Source of the DNA: Halichondria panicea
Lineage: Eukaryota; Porifera; Demospongiae; Suberitida; Halichondriidae
Direction of reading: 5' to 3'
Length of the DNA stretch: 64,000 bases
Assembly: GCF_963675165.1 (NCBI RefSeq)
Contig: NC_087391.1
Coordinates: 2,189,001 to 2,253,000, forward strand
The position numbers and the translations under genes are program-made. Numbering within the stretch: the first letter of the stretch is position 1; each line of letters opens with the position of its first letter. The notes under the pieces are model-generated. The model searched no databases. It was given only the letters and a program-made list of their open reading frames with translations, and had not been told where the DNA came from. Shown here piece by piece: positions 1 through 12,600 of this stretch.

Positions 1-187
1 TACAACGGATACCTACAAGTGCAGCAGTGACACTGACATTGTTGACAGTAGTATTAGTGACTACAGTAAACTGAAACCACTAGCTGTCACTTTACTATCA
101 GCTAGTGATGTTTTGTACCTAATCATTGTAGGAACATAACCTACACATTAGTAAGCGTTCATGTCTCATGACATTCAGCTTGCTTAC

Positions 188-2309
188 CTGAGATGTTGAC
201 TTTCATGTGACTTCTGATTTGAACTTGACACATGAGTACACACACAATGATCACCAAGACGATGATCACCAGGAAGAGAGCTCCGCCCACTCCACCAGCT
301 ATACCAGCCACCAACGCCAGACTCACGGCACTTTCTACAGGGGGAGAAAGAGGATGTACAGTCATGTAGCTTTGATTGTTCAAAGGGAACATCAAAGCAT
401 TTAGTTGATGGGAATTTAATTACCTCATAATTATATCCCTCCATAATTTATGGGAAGATTATAACAATTAATAGCTGGGTAACCATGGGGAACAGTGAGA
501 CATCTGTAACTACATGTAGTTTCCAATAAGGTCAATGCCTCTAATATAATTAGTGGCTACAGTGCACACTAATAATTATGTGAGCCATTACATTGTACTA
601 TACACTCACCAGGTTCACAGTTACTTCCAGTGAATCCAGACAGACAGGTGGTACATCTTGTGGATATGTTTCGTTCAGAAAGACACACTGTACAGTCACG
701 GCTACTATCATACCCAGGCAGACAAGTGGAGCAGCTGGAGCCGAGATCGCGATTGCCTATGCACTCAGAGCAATTTGTGGTAGGGTCAAAGTTAGTGGCC
801 AAGCATGTTTGACAGAGTGTTGCTGGGTCCCCTCCTGGTAGAGCACACACACTGCAGTCTGTATCAGTGAACCTGTCTGGTTGTAGGCAGAGGGAGCAGT
901 CGGTAGAGGGGTCTCTGTTGGGTAGGCAACTAGTACAGTCCGAGGTGATGTCCCAGCCTGGTAGACACTGGGCGCAGTTGGTAGAGGGATCTCTGTTGGG
1001 TAGGCAACTAGCACAATCCGAGGTGATGTCCCAGCCTGGTAGACACTGGGCGCAGTTGGTAGAGGGATCTCTGTTCGGTAGACACTGGGTGCAGTTGGTA
1101 GAGGGATCTCTGTTGGGTAGGCACTGGGTGCAGTTTGTCTGAAGGTCATAGAGTTCCAACAAACATGATGTACAACCATCAGAAGGATTGAAGTTTGTGT
1201 CCAAGCATGATTCACAGTTAGTGGTTGGGTCATAGCTAGTCTGTACACAAATGGAGCAGCCTGTAGTATTATCCAGGTTGTAGAGGCAGTCGTTGCAGGC
1301 TACGAAAGGTGAAGGGTCAAATCGGTTATCAGTACATGTTAGAGTGCCATCAGCTTGACATGTCACCACTCGTGGATTGTTCTGAGGTGTTGTGGTACAG
1401 TCAGATCCACAGAAACCAGGAGAGCACTCGACTCTGAAACTCATCGTCATGTGAGATATGTCGTGGTATCCAGTGAATGTCATCTCCTCTGTGAAGTCTG
1501 CTCCAAGTTGGAGGTTGTCCAGGTTAATCAACAGACTGTCTATTATGTTCGGGAGTCGACTATCCACAGCTTCTATAAAGAACTGTATTTGCCCCTGTAT
1601 TAAAACTTCATCAAAATGGTAGGTGAAATGAATCTAAACTTACCATCCACATAGTAAAATCTGGTTTCGAAATACGTAAAGGATTGTCTGTTACTCCCAG
1701 TAGTGCTGTTGGACCTTGACTGAATGTTGTGCTCATTTCACTGAATGGGCAAGTGGAGGACATTGCACAGTCCGTGAAAAAATATGGAGGGTTATCAGCA
1801 TTGAGTTCACTGAGTGGTCTTGTCTCCAGTGATGCACCAAATGGTCTGATGGTCCAACGGAACCTCGTGTCACATCTCCCCTCTCCTGTGTTGTCACAGT
1901 TGGTGTTTGTGAATGGCTGATCATCACAGCACACTGGTACTAACAGGTCAGCACTTTCGAAATTACTCAGTGGAGCCACACATTCAGCACACAGTCCGGT
2001 TGGGTTGGTGTAGTTGACCAAGTTGACTATCAGTATAAATTCACCCTGAACCTGTCACAAGAGCACGAATAGTTACCTCCACATATCACAAATTCCACTA
2101 GAAAGTAACACATAATCAATATTCAACTGTGAGCTCAGTATGGAGTCAAATTTCATGTAGGAGAGCACGGAGGTGGTTAGATGTATAAACACAATGCAGC
2201 AGTAGATGACACTACTGTACCAATCTTAAAATCTACTTACAGCTCTGGGCGTGGCCACTAGTAAGGCTCCGAGTAGTAACACACAGAGTTGATTGCCCCT
2301 GACGTCCAT
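188..2309 (-). CDS. Gene A: Delta-like (MNNL-DSL-CxxC) membrane protein, 3' end outside window
   Basis: Coding exons on the minus strand: signal peptide 2241-2309, MNNL 1644-2051, DSL plus cysteine repeats 610-1594, transmembrane 188-334. The cytoplasmic tail exon lies beyond the left edge. Boundaries follow GT-AG sites and keep frame (phases 0, 0, 1, 1). The MNNL part shows the Notch-ligand pattern: NPTGLCAEC, a CC pair, CDTRFRW, then a Gly/Pro segment. It continues across intron 2 into QIQFFIEAVDS. The DSL part starts SFRVECSPGFCG. About 17 CxxC repeats follow. The membrane exon encodes a GG-rich start and a strongly hydrophobic Ile/Val/Leu helix. Its juxtamembrane stretch (CQVQIRSHMKVNISG) differs from the CKNRRRGHIKF type of the other copies. 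No inactivating change is seen. Identity as a Delta-like protein is family inference; binding to Notch is not shown. Confidence 0.82.
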
Positions 2310-2826
2310 TGCTCGTACAGACACACACTAGTGGAGAGTAAATATTGAGGACAGGGCATTCAAACAATGAACAACAGTTACATAGTGTGTGCTCGGTAGT
2401 AAGCTAATGTTTATATTGTATGTCTCTTGTTTTTGAGTGGCTCAGAATCAACACAGGGGGTATGTTGGCAACATTGTTGCTCAGCTGTTTTAATCATGTT
2501 AAAAACCTCAACAAGTGCTTGTAAGCCAATTACGTTGGCAGCCACTTGAGAAATACTTAAGTTGGAGCTGCTTGCCAACTATTAAAAATACTGTACATGA
2601 AGCCAGAGTGTGGAGTACACACGTACGTACAGGGATGCAATAAGGTTTAATAGAGCAACAGAAAGAAGAGACTGATCTCATATCGTTGCTAAGAATTAGA
2701 TCTAGCTTGGCTTGATTGAAACTGATATTTCACCAAGGAAAGGGGAAAGTTAATAATCATGTCTCCTACACTCTCCTACTATACTGTAGACACATGTACA
2801 TAGGTCTAGATCTGCCAGTCACTCAC

Positions 2827-2890
2827 CAAAACAAGAGGTCAGGTATATACTGGATCGAACCAGACTGACAGTAAATTGTGCCGAGACTTG
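2827..2890 (-). promoter_or_regulatory. Probable 5' UTR exon of gene A
   Basis: A clean donor (TTTTG then gtgagt on the minus strand) ends at 2827. The signal-peptide exon at 2241-2309 has a matching acceptor (ccactag) at about 2328, so a noncoding first exon upstream is likely. The same donor context recurs upstream of B (15351), F (46398) and G (59078). The exon's 5' end and the transcription start are not visible, so the upper bound given is a guess. Confidence 0.45.
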
Positions 2891-3640
2891 AACAGCTTCA
2901 GCCGATAACCTATATCTATGGCAACTTTAGTCAACGAATAATGATTAAGCTAAATTGGGTTTTACCCCGCCCCTGTTGTGGCTCTTTTTGTTGTAAGCTT
3001 AGATCTAATCAGAGATATTCGAGAAGATCTCTGATCTAACAATTATACTGCACATAATTATGTATATAATATAAGTGCATAGCAATGTCAAATATCTGGA
3101 CTCCAAAGCGCGGTGTCAGGGGGAAGATCGAGGCAATGGTCCGGATGGCAGTTACCGTATCGTGATTTGCGAGACTATGAACAAACAGAACAAACAAAAA
3201 AGCTTGTTGAAGCAATTATTATTCATAAAGCTACCAAAGAAAAATAGCCAAGCTGTTTCACCAGGAAGCCACACAATCGCACCTGCCACCACTGTAAACG
3301 TAGATGCTCCAGTTTGCACAATAACTATACAGAAGCCACACTGCTACACGGATAGCGGACATACAAAACACGTGTGTGCGTCCCTTCAATCCGGCAAAGT
3401 CTTTGTGATAATTCATTCATGGTCAGTACAAAACTGCAGTACAACATAATGTGTAGTACGGTAATTATAAAAGGTGTTTAAAGGGATGAGTAATTACGAT
3501 TGAAACTTAACAATTCAAGTGAACCAAAGCAAGTGAAGGTGCAAAACTTTTGACCAATGGCTACAGAGTCATAAATACAAATCTAATAGTCATAACACAC
3601 AACACACACTTTTAATATACAAGCAAAGGTGTCCATGCAC
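2891..3640. other. Spacer between genes A and B
   Basis: It holds a small inverted repeat at about 3000-3040 built on AGATCT/AGAGAT, also present in the duplicated F-G spacer near 46,600. A plus-strand stretch at about 3083-3247 reads openly into a lysine-rich end but has no gene around it. No complete gene is seen. Confidence 0.5.
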
Positions 3641-6600
3641 TCACTGCCCTAGGTCATAATGAGACTCGGCCTCAACTGTTATCTTGCCAGGTGTTGTGTT
3701 CGTGTACACAGAGCTAGCCAGGGGGGCCAATGCAGGGGGCAATGCATTCGTACTATCTATAGGATTGTCCACGTAGTCATACGAATGTTTGACAGAGGAG
3801 GAAGCAGAAAGGAATTCGTTCGCGTCTACATAATCATAAGTGCGTTGAGACGTTTCCTTTTTTATCGAAGTAGGAAGGAAGTTGCTAGTTTTTGTGCAAT
3901 CATGTTCAGGTTGAGTTACTTGCTCTTGGGGATAATTGGCAGTATCGTACAAACTTCCGTTAGGAGGTGGAGCTTTAGGCTGTACCTGTTTCGAATGATG
4001 ATTATTTGCTACATCGTATGCAGGAAGCTCAGCATCATGCTTACCCACTTTCGAGTATGCATTAACACTAGGTATAACCGGAGGATGGGGATGATTGGCA
4101 GTATCGTACATGCTTCCGTTAGGAGGTGGAGCTTTAGGCTGTACCTGTTTCGGGTGATGATTATTTGCTACATCGTATGCAGGAAGCTCAGCTTCATGCT
4201 TACCCACTTTCGAGTATGCATTAACACTAGGTATAACTGCAGGAGGGGGGTAAGTTGTATCGTACATGCTTCCATTAGGAGGTGGAGCTTTAGGCTGTAC
4301 CTGTTTCGAGTGATGATTATTTGCTACATCGTATGCAGGAAGCTCAGCTTCATGCTTACCCACTTTCGAGTATGCATTAACACTAGGTATAACTGCAGGA
4401 GGGGGGTAAGTTGTATCGTACTCGTCTCTCCCACAGAAATCCTCATCTTCAATCTCTTCATAAGCTCCAGCAGACTTTAATGGATGCCTGGTCCCCTTCT
4501 TAGAAATTGAATCACCCGGAGCAGGGAATACTTTGTCATAAACCGGCTGCTCAATAAATGTGGCTGTGTCATAGTCAGCCAGAGAAGTTGGTTGAGGTGT
4601 TACGTTAGCTACCGGAGGTTGATGCAATTTAGAATAGTCTTCATCCTGTGGGTTGGTAGGAGGTGGTCGATGAGTATGATCAGCTGTGTCGTAAACATGT
4701 GGGCCTTCACTTGGCTGGCTGTCATCAGGATAGCTGGCTGTGTCGTATATTGGTCTCTCGAGAGTAGACGTGAGATTGTTAGTGCCTGTTTTTGAGGGCG
4801 ATCTGAAACTAGGGTAACATAATTGAGAGTATTTATTTTCTGTGTGCAAGTTCGAGGTCTCGTACGGTAAATTAGTAAACGCACAATCATCTGATGACCC
4901 TTTTCCAGTCATAGAATTCATTTCCAATCCAGGGTCATATTTCAGATTCCGAAACTTCTGTTCTGCTGAGGATCCATTTCTAGTTCCAGCATCATCATAA
5001 GCAGTATAAGCTGCTCCTTCATCTGTTAACAGCAAATTATTTATGTGGTTTACAATTATATGTTGCTTGGCAAAAAATGAACATGCAACTAAAACCATAG
5101 TTAAAGGGGGGCTGGAAATGAAATGAATCATGTGCTCTACGTACAAAAATTGATACTTGTGGTTAGAATTAAGGGCTTTGAGTTCAATTCGCGTTTTGAT
5201 TTTTAATTAGTGGAAATGATAGAGCTAATCAGCTGCTCTAGAGACGACCATTCAGGCAGGTATTGTATAAAGTGCCTTCCACTGCTTCGCGCTGTTTTTT
5301 AGGGATCTTAATTTCTTGTTGTTATTTATACTTTTAACAGTGATACTGCAAATGCATTAAATCTAAGACATGGACTGGTATACCATAACATATATACTGT
5401 AGTTGGATTGGGATTGGATGGCGTAAGTATATTCTATAATTATGCCTCGGTGCATGTGTGCATGCGCAGCAAGGTATACAGTAGTGTGTTTGTGTGTGTG
5501 TTACACGTGTATAGACTGCTACAGCTGCTCGAAGTGCAAGTAGGAACTTCTATGGGCTTCTAGTCATGTTTTCTTTGGATTTCAATGTGTGGATTTGCTT
5601 CGTTCTTAAGTCAATAGGCTTAGTTTTAAGTCTCTTCAGACTCGTGTGTATAGAAAATATGTTTATATAAAACTTACTTAGAAGTTAGCTCTGCACTAGA
5701 ACGCTAGCCATTGGTATAACTGCAAGAGTGAGGAAAGAACAGCAAAGCTGCACTGTTTCATGAGAATATAGCAGCCGTTAATTATGGGCTTTGAACTGAC
5801 TTTTGGCAACCTTCTTTTTTGCAACATTCCTGCATGCAAATTATGCATGCGAAATATTAGTGAATAGCAAAGTATTAGCTTGATGTGCAGCTAGCTGAGG
5901 CATCAGCACCCGCGGTGCTTTTATTATGTCATCATCTATCAATACAGCACCTCTAACACGCCACTCGCCATCATGCAAAGACACTACTGTATACTGATTC
6001 AAATTTGCAACCATAATTATTTACATGCTAGAACACAGCGTCAAGCACCGTTGGGAAACACGGACTGTATCACGCGGATGCTTCCTTTTCCAATCCCTTT
6101 TCTGTTCTTTATCTAAAACTATATATACATGTATAATTATAGTCCTTGTGCTTTAAACAGTGTATATATAATTATGCCCTCAATTATACACCATGCACGG
6201 ACAGTCCTTTTATCTACACCAATAGGGTTACCAGTAGGTAAATAATACAGCATCGTTCATTAGACCTTTCTTTTTGCTGATTCAATTGTCTTAAAGGGAC
6301 TGACTATGCTTGATCTCAAACCCTTCCTTCACACACATGTATTAACAGTCAGATTAACTCACCTGAAACAAACCTTACGTGACCTCTTCTCCGAACTTTA
6401 CACACAAGCACACACACAATGATTACCAAGACGATGATCACCAGGAAGAGAGCTCCACCCACTCCACCAGCTATACCACCCACAGAAGAGGCTGTTGGTG
6501 TAACTAAAAGTATTGTTATTTATCGCTTAATTAGCATGGTTTTAAACTAATAAAAACCGTATATCCCTAGTGCATGCACACCAAGGCATACAATTTACGG

Positions 6601-9600
6601 CAGAGGAGGCAGATATATGAAGCATTTACTCATTAAGGTTGTTAATAGACGAATCAATATCCGCATGCTTCTTATAAGTTTTTCTATGCAACTGATTTAG
6701 CTAGCACTGTTTTTAAGGGTAGCTACGCTAAAGCAAAGGCTCATTAAGGTATGAAAAAAAGCAGTGCAATTAAGAGAAACCCTATATCAAAACGGTGCAA
6801 AATATTCTTACGTACTGGAGCAGACATCAGTATATAGAGTAAGAACATACGAGTTGATAAAGGACACTATACTAAAGCATACTCGTATAATTATACAAAT
6901 GCCAGTCACTCACCAGGTTCACAGTTACTTTCAGTGAATCCAGCCAGACAGGTGGTACATCTTGTGGATATGTTGGGTTCAGAAAGACATACTGCACAGT
7001 CATGGTTACTATTATATCCAGGCAGACAAGTAGAGCAGCTGGAGCTGAGATCACGATTGCCTATGCACTCAGAGCAATTTGTATTAGGGTCAAAGTTAGT
7101 GGCTAAACATGTTTGACAGAGTGTTGCTGGGTCCCCTCCTGGTAGAGCACACACACCGCAGTCTGTATCAGTGAAGCTGTCTGGTTGTAGGCAGAGGGAG
7201 CAGTTGGTGACTGGGTCTCTGTTGGGTAGGCAACTAGTACAGTCCAAGGTGATATCCCAGCCTGGTAAACACTGGGTGCAGTTGGTAGAGGGATCTCTGT
7301 TGTGTAGGCAACTAATACAGTCCGAGGTGATGTCCCAGCCTGGTAAACACTGGGTGCAGTTTGTGACTAGGTCTCTGTTGGGTAGGCACTGGGTACAGTT
7401 GGTAGAGGAATCTCTGTTGGGTAGGCACTGGGTACAGTTAGCCAGGGGATCTCTGCTGGGTAGGCAACTAATACAGTCCGAGGCGATGTCCCAGCCTGGT
7501 AGACATTGAGCGCAGTTTGTGACTAGGTCTCTGTTGGGTAGGCACTGGGTACAGTTAGCCAGGGGATCTCTGCTGGGTAGGCAACTAATACAGTCCGAGG
7601 TGATGTCCCAGCCTGGTAGGCACTGGGTGCAGTTGGTAGAGGGATCTCTGTTGGGTAGGCAACTAATACAGTCCGAGGTGATGTCCCAGCCTGGTAGACA
7701 CTGGGTGCAATTTGTGACTAGGTCTCTGTTGGGTAGGCACTGGGTACAGTTGGCAGAGGGATCTCTGTTGGGTAGGCACTGGGTGCAGTTGGTAGAGGGA
7801 TCTCTGTTGGGTAGGCAACTAGTACAGTTCGTGGTGGTGTCCCAGCCTGGTAGACACAGGGTGCAGTTGGTAGCGGGATCTCTGTTGGGTAGACACTGGG
7901 TGCAGTTGGTAGAGAGATCTCTGTTGAATAGGCACAGGGTACAGTTAGTCAGGGAATCTCTGTTGGGTAGACACTGGGTACAGTCGGTAGAGGGATCTCT
8001 GTTGGGTAGGCAACTAGTACAGTCCGAGGTGATGTCCCAGCCTGGTAGACACTGGGTGCAGTCGGTAGAGGGATCTCTGTTGAGTAGGCAACTAGTACAG
8101 TCCGAGGTGATTTCCCAGCCTGGTAGGCACTGGGTACAGTCGGTAGAGAGATCTCTGTTGGATAGGCACTGGGTACAGTCAGCAAAGGGATCTCTGTTGA
8201 GTAGGCAACTAGTACAGTCCAAGGTGATTTCCCAGCCTGGCAGGCACTGGGTACAGTCGGTAGAGAGATCTCTGTTGGGTAGGCAACTAGTACAGTCCGA
8301 GGTGCTTTCCCAGCCTGGTAGGCACTCGGTACAGTCGGTAGAGAGATCTCTGTTGGGTAGGCACTGGGTACAGTCGGTAGAGGGATCTCTGTTGAGTAGG
8401 CAACTAGTGCAGCCCGAGGTGATTTCCCAGCCTGGTAGGCACTGGGTACAGTCAGTAGAGAGATCTCTGTTGGGTAGGCACTGGGTACAGTCGGTAGAGG
8501 GATCTCTGTTGGGTAGGCAACTAGTACAGGCCTTGGTGGTGTCCCAGCCTGGTAGACACTGGGTGCAGCTGGTAGAGGGATCTCTGTTGAGTAGGCAACT
8601 AGTGCAGCCCGAGGTGATTTCCCAGCCTGGTAGGCACTGGGTACAGTCAGTAGAGAGATCTCTGTTGGGTAGGCACTGGGTACAGTCGGTAGAGGGATCT
8701 CTGTTGGGTAGGCAACTAGTACAGGCCTTGGTGGTGTCCCAGCCTGGTAGACACTGGGTGCAGCTGGTAGAGGGATCTCTGTTGAGTAGGCAACTAGTAC
8801 AGTCCAAGGTGATTTCCCAGCCTGGTAGGCACTGGGTACAGTCAGTAGAGAGATCTCTGTTGGGTAGGCACTGGGTACAGTCGGTAGAGGGATCTCTGTT
8901 GGGTAGGCAACTAGTACAGGCCTTGGTGGTGTCCCAGCCTGGTAGACACTGGGTGCAGCTGGTAGAGGGATCTCTGTTGAGTAGGCAACTAGTACAGTCC
9001 AAGGTGATTTCCCAGCCTGGTAGGCACTGGGTACAGTTTGTAGAGGGATCTCTGTTGGGTAGGCACTGTATACAGTTTGTCTGTAGATCGTAGAATTCCA
9101 ACAAACATAATTTGCAGTTAGTGGTTGGGTCATAGTTGTCATCCAAACATGTAGAACAGTCTGTAGTAATATCTAGGTTGTAGAGGCAGTTGTTGCAGGG
9201 TTCTAGTGATGAAGAGTCTAATCGGTTATCAGTACACGTTAGAATGCCATCAGCTTGACATGTCACCACTCGTGGATTGTTCTTAGGTGTGGTGGTACAG
9301 TCAGGTCCACAGAAACCAGGAGAGCACTCAACTCTGAAACTCATGGTAATGTGAGATATGTTGTGGTATCCAGTGAATGTCATCTCCTCTGTGAAGCCTG
9401 CTCCAAGTTGGAGGTTGTCCAGGTCAATCAACAGACTGTCTATTATGTTTGGAAGTCCGCTGTCCACGGCTTCTATAAAGAACTGTATTTGTCCCTATAT
9501 AAATAATAAATAAAAAAATTGGTAGGTGAAATAAATACAAACTTACCGTCCACATAGTAAAATCTGTTCTTGAAACAGGTAGAGGATTGGGTGCTACCCC

Positions 9601-12600
9601 CAGTAGTGCTGTTGGACCTTGACCGAATGCTGTACTCATTTCACTGAATGGGCAAGTGCTGGAGGACATTGGACAGTTTGTGAAGAAGTACCCCATGCTG
9701 GGTCTTGTCTCTAGTGTAGCACCGAATGGTCTGAGGGTCCAACGGAACCTAGTGTCACATCTCTCATCTCCTGTGTTGTCACAGTTGCCTGAGTTGAATG
9801 GTAGTTCATCACAGCACACTGGTATTGTCAGTGCATGATGACATTCAGCACACAGTCCGGTTGGGTTGGTATAGTCGACCAAGTTGACAGTGAGAATAAA
9901 TTCACCACTTACCTGCTAAGAAATAAATTAAGCTGATTTTGATATGCTGTAGACTCTGATTCTGATATGTTACTAGCCTCGGTCTGCGACTAATTTTTAA
10001 AAAATATAACGAAAGGAAAAAAATAGCCTAGTATCTATACCGCGTAGAAACTGGATTATTAGCGTATGGGCTAATGTGGTCAATAGCAGACCTCTATATA
10101 TGAGGATGAGCTTATAATGCAGTCATTCGAGCCTCACCCAGTAACCACCAGATGTTTTCCTGTGACAAATGATGACTCGCTAGCTAACAGCTTTAGTGCA
10201 AGACTAGGTTATAAGTTGAAAAGAAAGTTTGTGCGAACAGATAATGCTATGAACGATTCTGCAACAGCCTTTAATCACTGTGAGTCAAACTAGCAATAAC
10301 TCGAGAAAGAAGCTGTAGTTCGCAAATCCATGAATTAAAATCCAAGGCTGCTTCGTCACATTTCAACCGTTGAGCAGTTACAGCTGGAATACACATCGTG
10401 ACACACATGCATGCACACACTGCATGATACGCTAATAAGACAAGCTGACTTTGTATTGGAATAATAATAATTATTACTATGAGCCAGCTCAGCAAAATTT
10501 TGTTGCGTACGTGATCGTGTCCAACCTCCTAAATTGAAACAGGTGAAGGTGCATGCATGCAGCATGTGCTGGCAGCCTGTATGCATATTCAGACACCACA
10601 GTATATACATCACATAAATCTTAATGTACACGTACATCATTGCAGAGAGCAGCAAAATCTTACAACTTGGATTCTTTTAGTGTGCCCACACTCACACGAA
10701 GACTAAAATTCAACTTCAAGTTGTAGCATTTTGCTGCTGTCTGTGGTGTTTCAAAGCAGCCTAATGATGTATATATATATATATATATATTATGTACGAT
10801 GCATGTTGTCTAAACATGCAGCACGCCTCCCTGTTCTGTTTTAGTGCGAGGTGAGGCTCATACTAAAACAGAAATGTAACTGTTTTAGTATGAGCTATAT
10901 GAGCCTATACGTAGAAACTGGATTATTAGCGCATGCGCTTTAGGGTCAATAGCAGAGCTCTATATACGCTTATATTCGAGAATGCACCTTATCCTATAAT
11001 AAAGTCATTTCGAGCCCCACCCAGCAACTGGATGTCTCTGTGATGAGAGCTGACTCTGTGATGAGAGCTGACTCGCAAGCTGGCTAGAAAATGAGCAAGC
11101 AAGGCAAGCAGGCAACCCTTACTAGATCTATTATGTTACAGTTCATTTTACAGTTCATTTACATCATTTTAAATTCATATTATAAAGACATTTATATTGA
11201 CCAGGAACTTGGAATAAAAGGACCTCACCCATGTCTCACATTCTCTCAGCATGATCAGACAAGGTAACAGCATGCCCAGAGAGTCCTTACATATCACCAG
11301 CTAATCATACACTGTACAAGCTAACTAGCTCATAGATAAAAAAAATTAGCTGAATCAATTCTAAAATGTCCTTTGCATAATTGGATCAGCGCTTCAATTC
11401 GAGTACAAAAAGCTTGCAGTTGAGCATGCGCTTAAAATAAAGATACGTTTATATAGTTGAGTAAGCGCTAATAATCCAGTTTCTACGGTATATATTATAC
11501 CTTCACACTAAAACAGAAACTTATACACCTGGAGGTGTACTGCATGTCTATACAACAGTAATAGAAGTACCATGCACAGATAATAGCTAATAACTCGAGA
11601 AAAGTTAGTGATCTTGCATGCATGCGTGTCCATATGCACCTCACACTAAAACAGAAAATAATACACATGTGGATCGAGGCGTGCTGCATGTTTAGACACA
11701 GTATATACATATCAGTGTACTAAACTATAATTGCATAACTACCACAGTTTCTATAGCATAATTATATACGCTTATATAATTGAGTAAGCGCTAATAATCC
11801 AGTTTCTACAATAATTATTGCATGGGCGCTATTTAATTTAAGTCGAGGAATCCACCTGTTCTCTATGCTTCTATCTATGTGAAGCAGCTTAGTCTATTTC
11901 CTTGGTTGAGAACGCTTAAACACTAGTCTGACGCCATAACAGGGCGGATCTAGAAGCAAAAGGGTGCTGAGCATGCAAGGGAAGCAAAGCGCAGGCCGAA
12001 ATCTGAGGCCACACCTACCAATTAGTGTGTGTGACTCAGTGAGAGTCTATTGCAAACAATAGAGACAACAGAAAATCCTATCTAGACTGTTTCATCTTCA
12101 CCGTTGTCCAGGTCAGTTGCATGCAGTCAGTTAATTAATAGCTATTATAATTTATAATCATTATAGGGTTGTCATCAGGTCAGACATTCAGATCATAGGA
12201 CAAACTAAAGTAGTTCTTGAGACCGGGGGGGGGTGCTTAAGCCCCCACTGGATCCGCCCCTGCGTAAGAGGCTCTCGTATGGTCCAGATGTCTGAGCTTG
12301 GTTCTGTATACAGGTTACGGCAAGTCTATGCATGCATATCATGGTGCATGCTTCCAACTGATACTTGTGAAGACAACTCGATCATACGACTATATATCGT
12401 ACAGGTATATGAGATCCTATTCTGGCTTCAGACTAGTGTGCAAGCCTTCCACACCAACATAATGGCATAAACCACAGCTTCATGGAACTCAGTCATGCAA
12501 GGGAGAGTATTTACGAAGCATGTTCTTAGTAAACGGACTAGTTTATGGTTATTTACTACATTCGTAGTACTATATATTACTCGGTAATTTGTAGTGTATC

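Noticed and set aside
3659-4480. Plus-strand open frame over the tail of B, with similar ones over the other tails
   Set aside because: It is antisense to the tail exon. The tail frame continues the transmembrane exon in phase and is conserved at protein level.
7519-9093. Long plus-strand open frame (524 codons) of GSLLGRHWVQ-type repeats
   Set aside because: It is the antisense of the 39-bp coding array. A 39-bp unit without stops in a given frame stays open for its whole length. The minus-strand cysteine frame has the splice sites and domains.
7949-9142. Second minus-strand frame (397 codons) of YPTEIPLPT-type repeats
   Set aside because: It is a shifted reading of the same array with no leader, no domain and no splice support.
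10769-10790. TA repeat as a regulatory site
   Set aside because: It is a simple dinucleotide tract inside a repeat-filled intron, with no further evidence.
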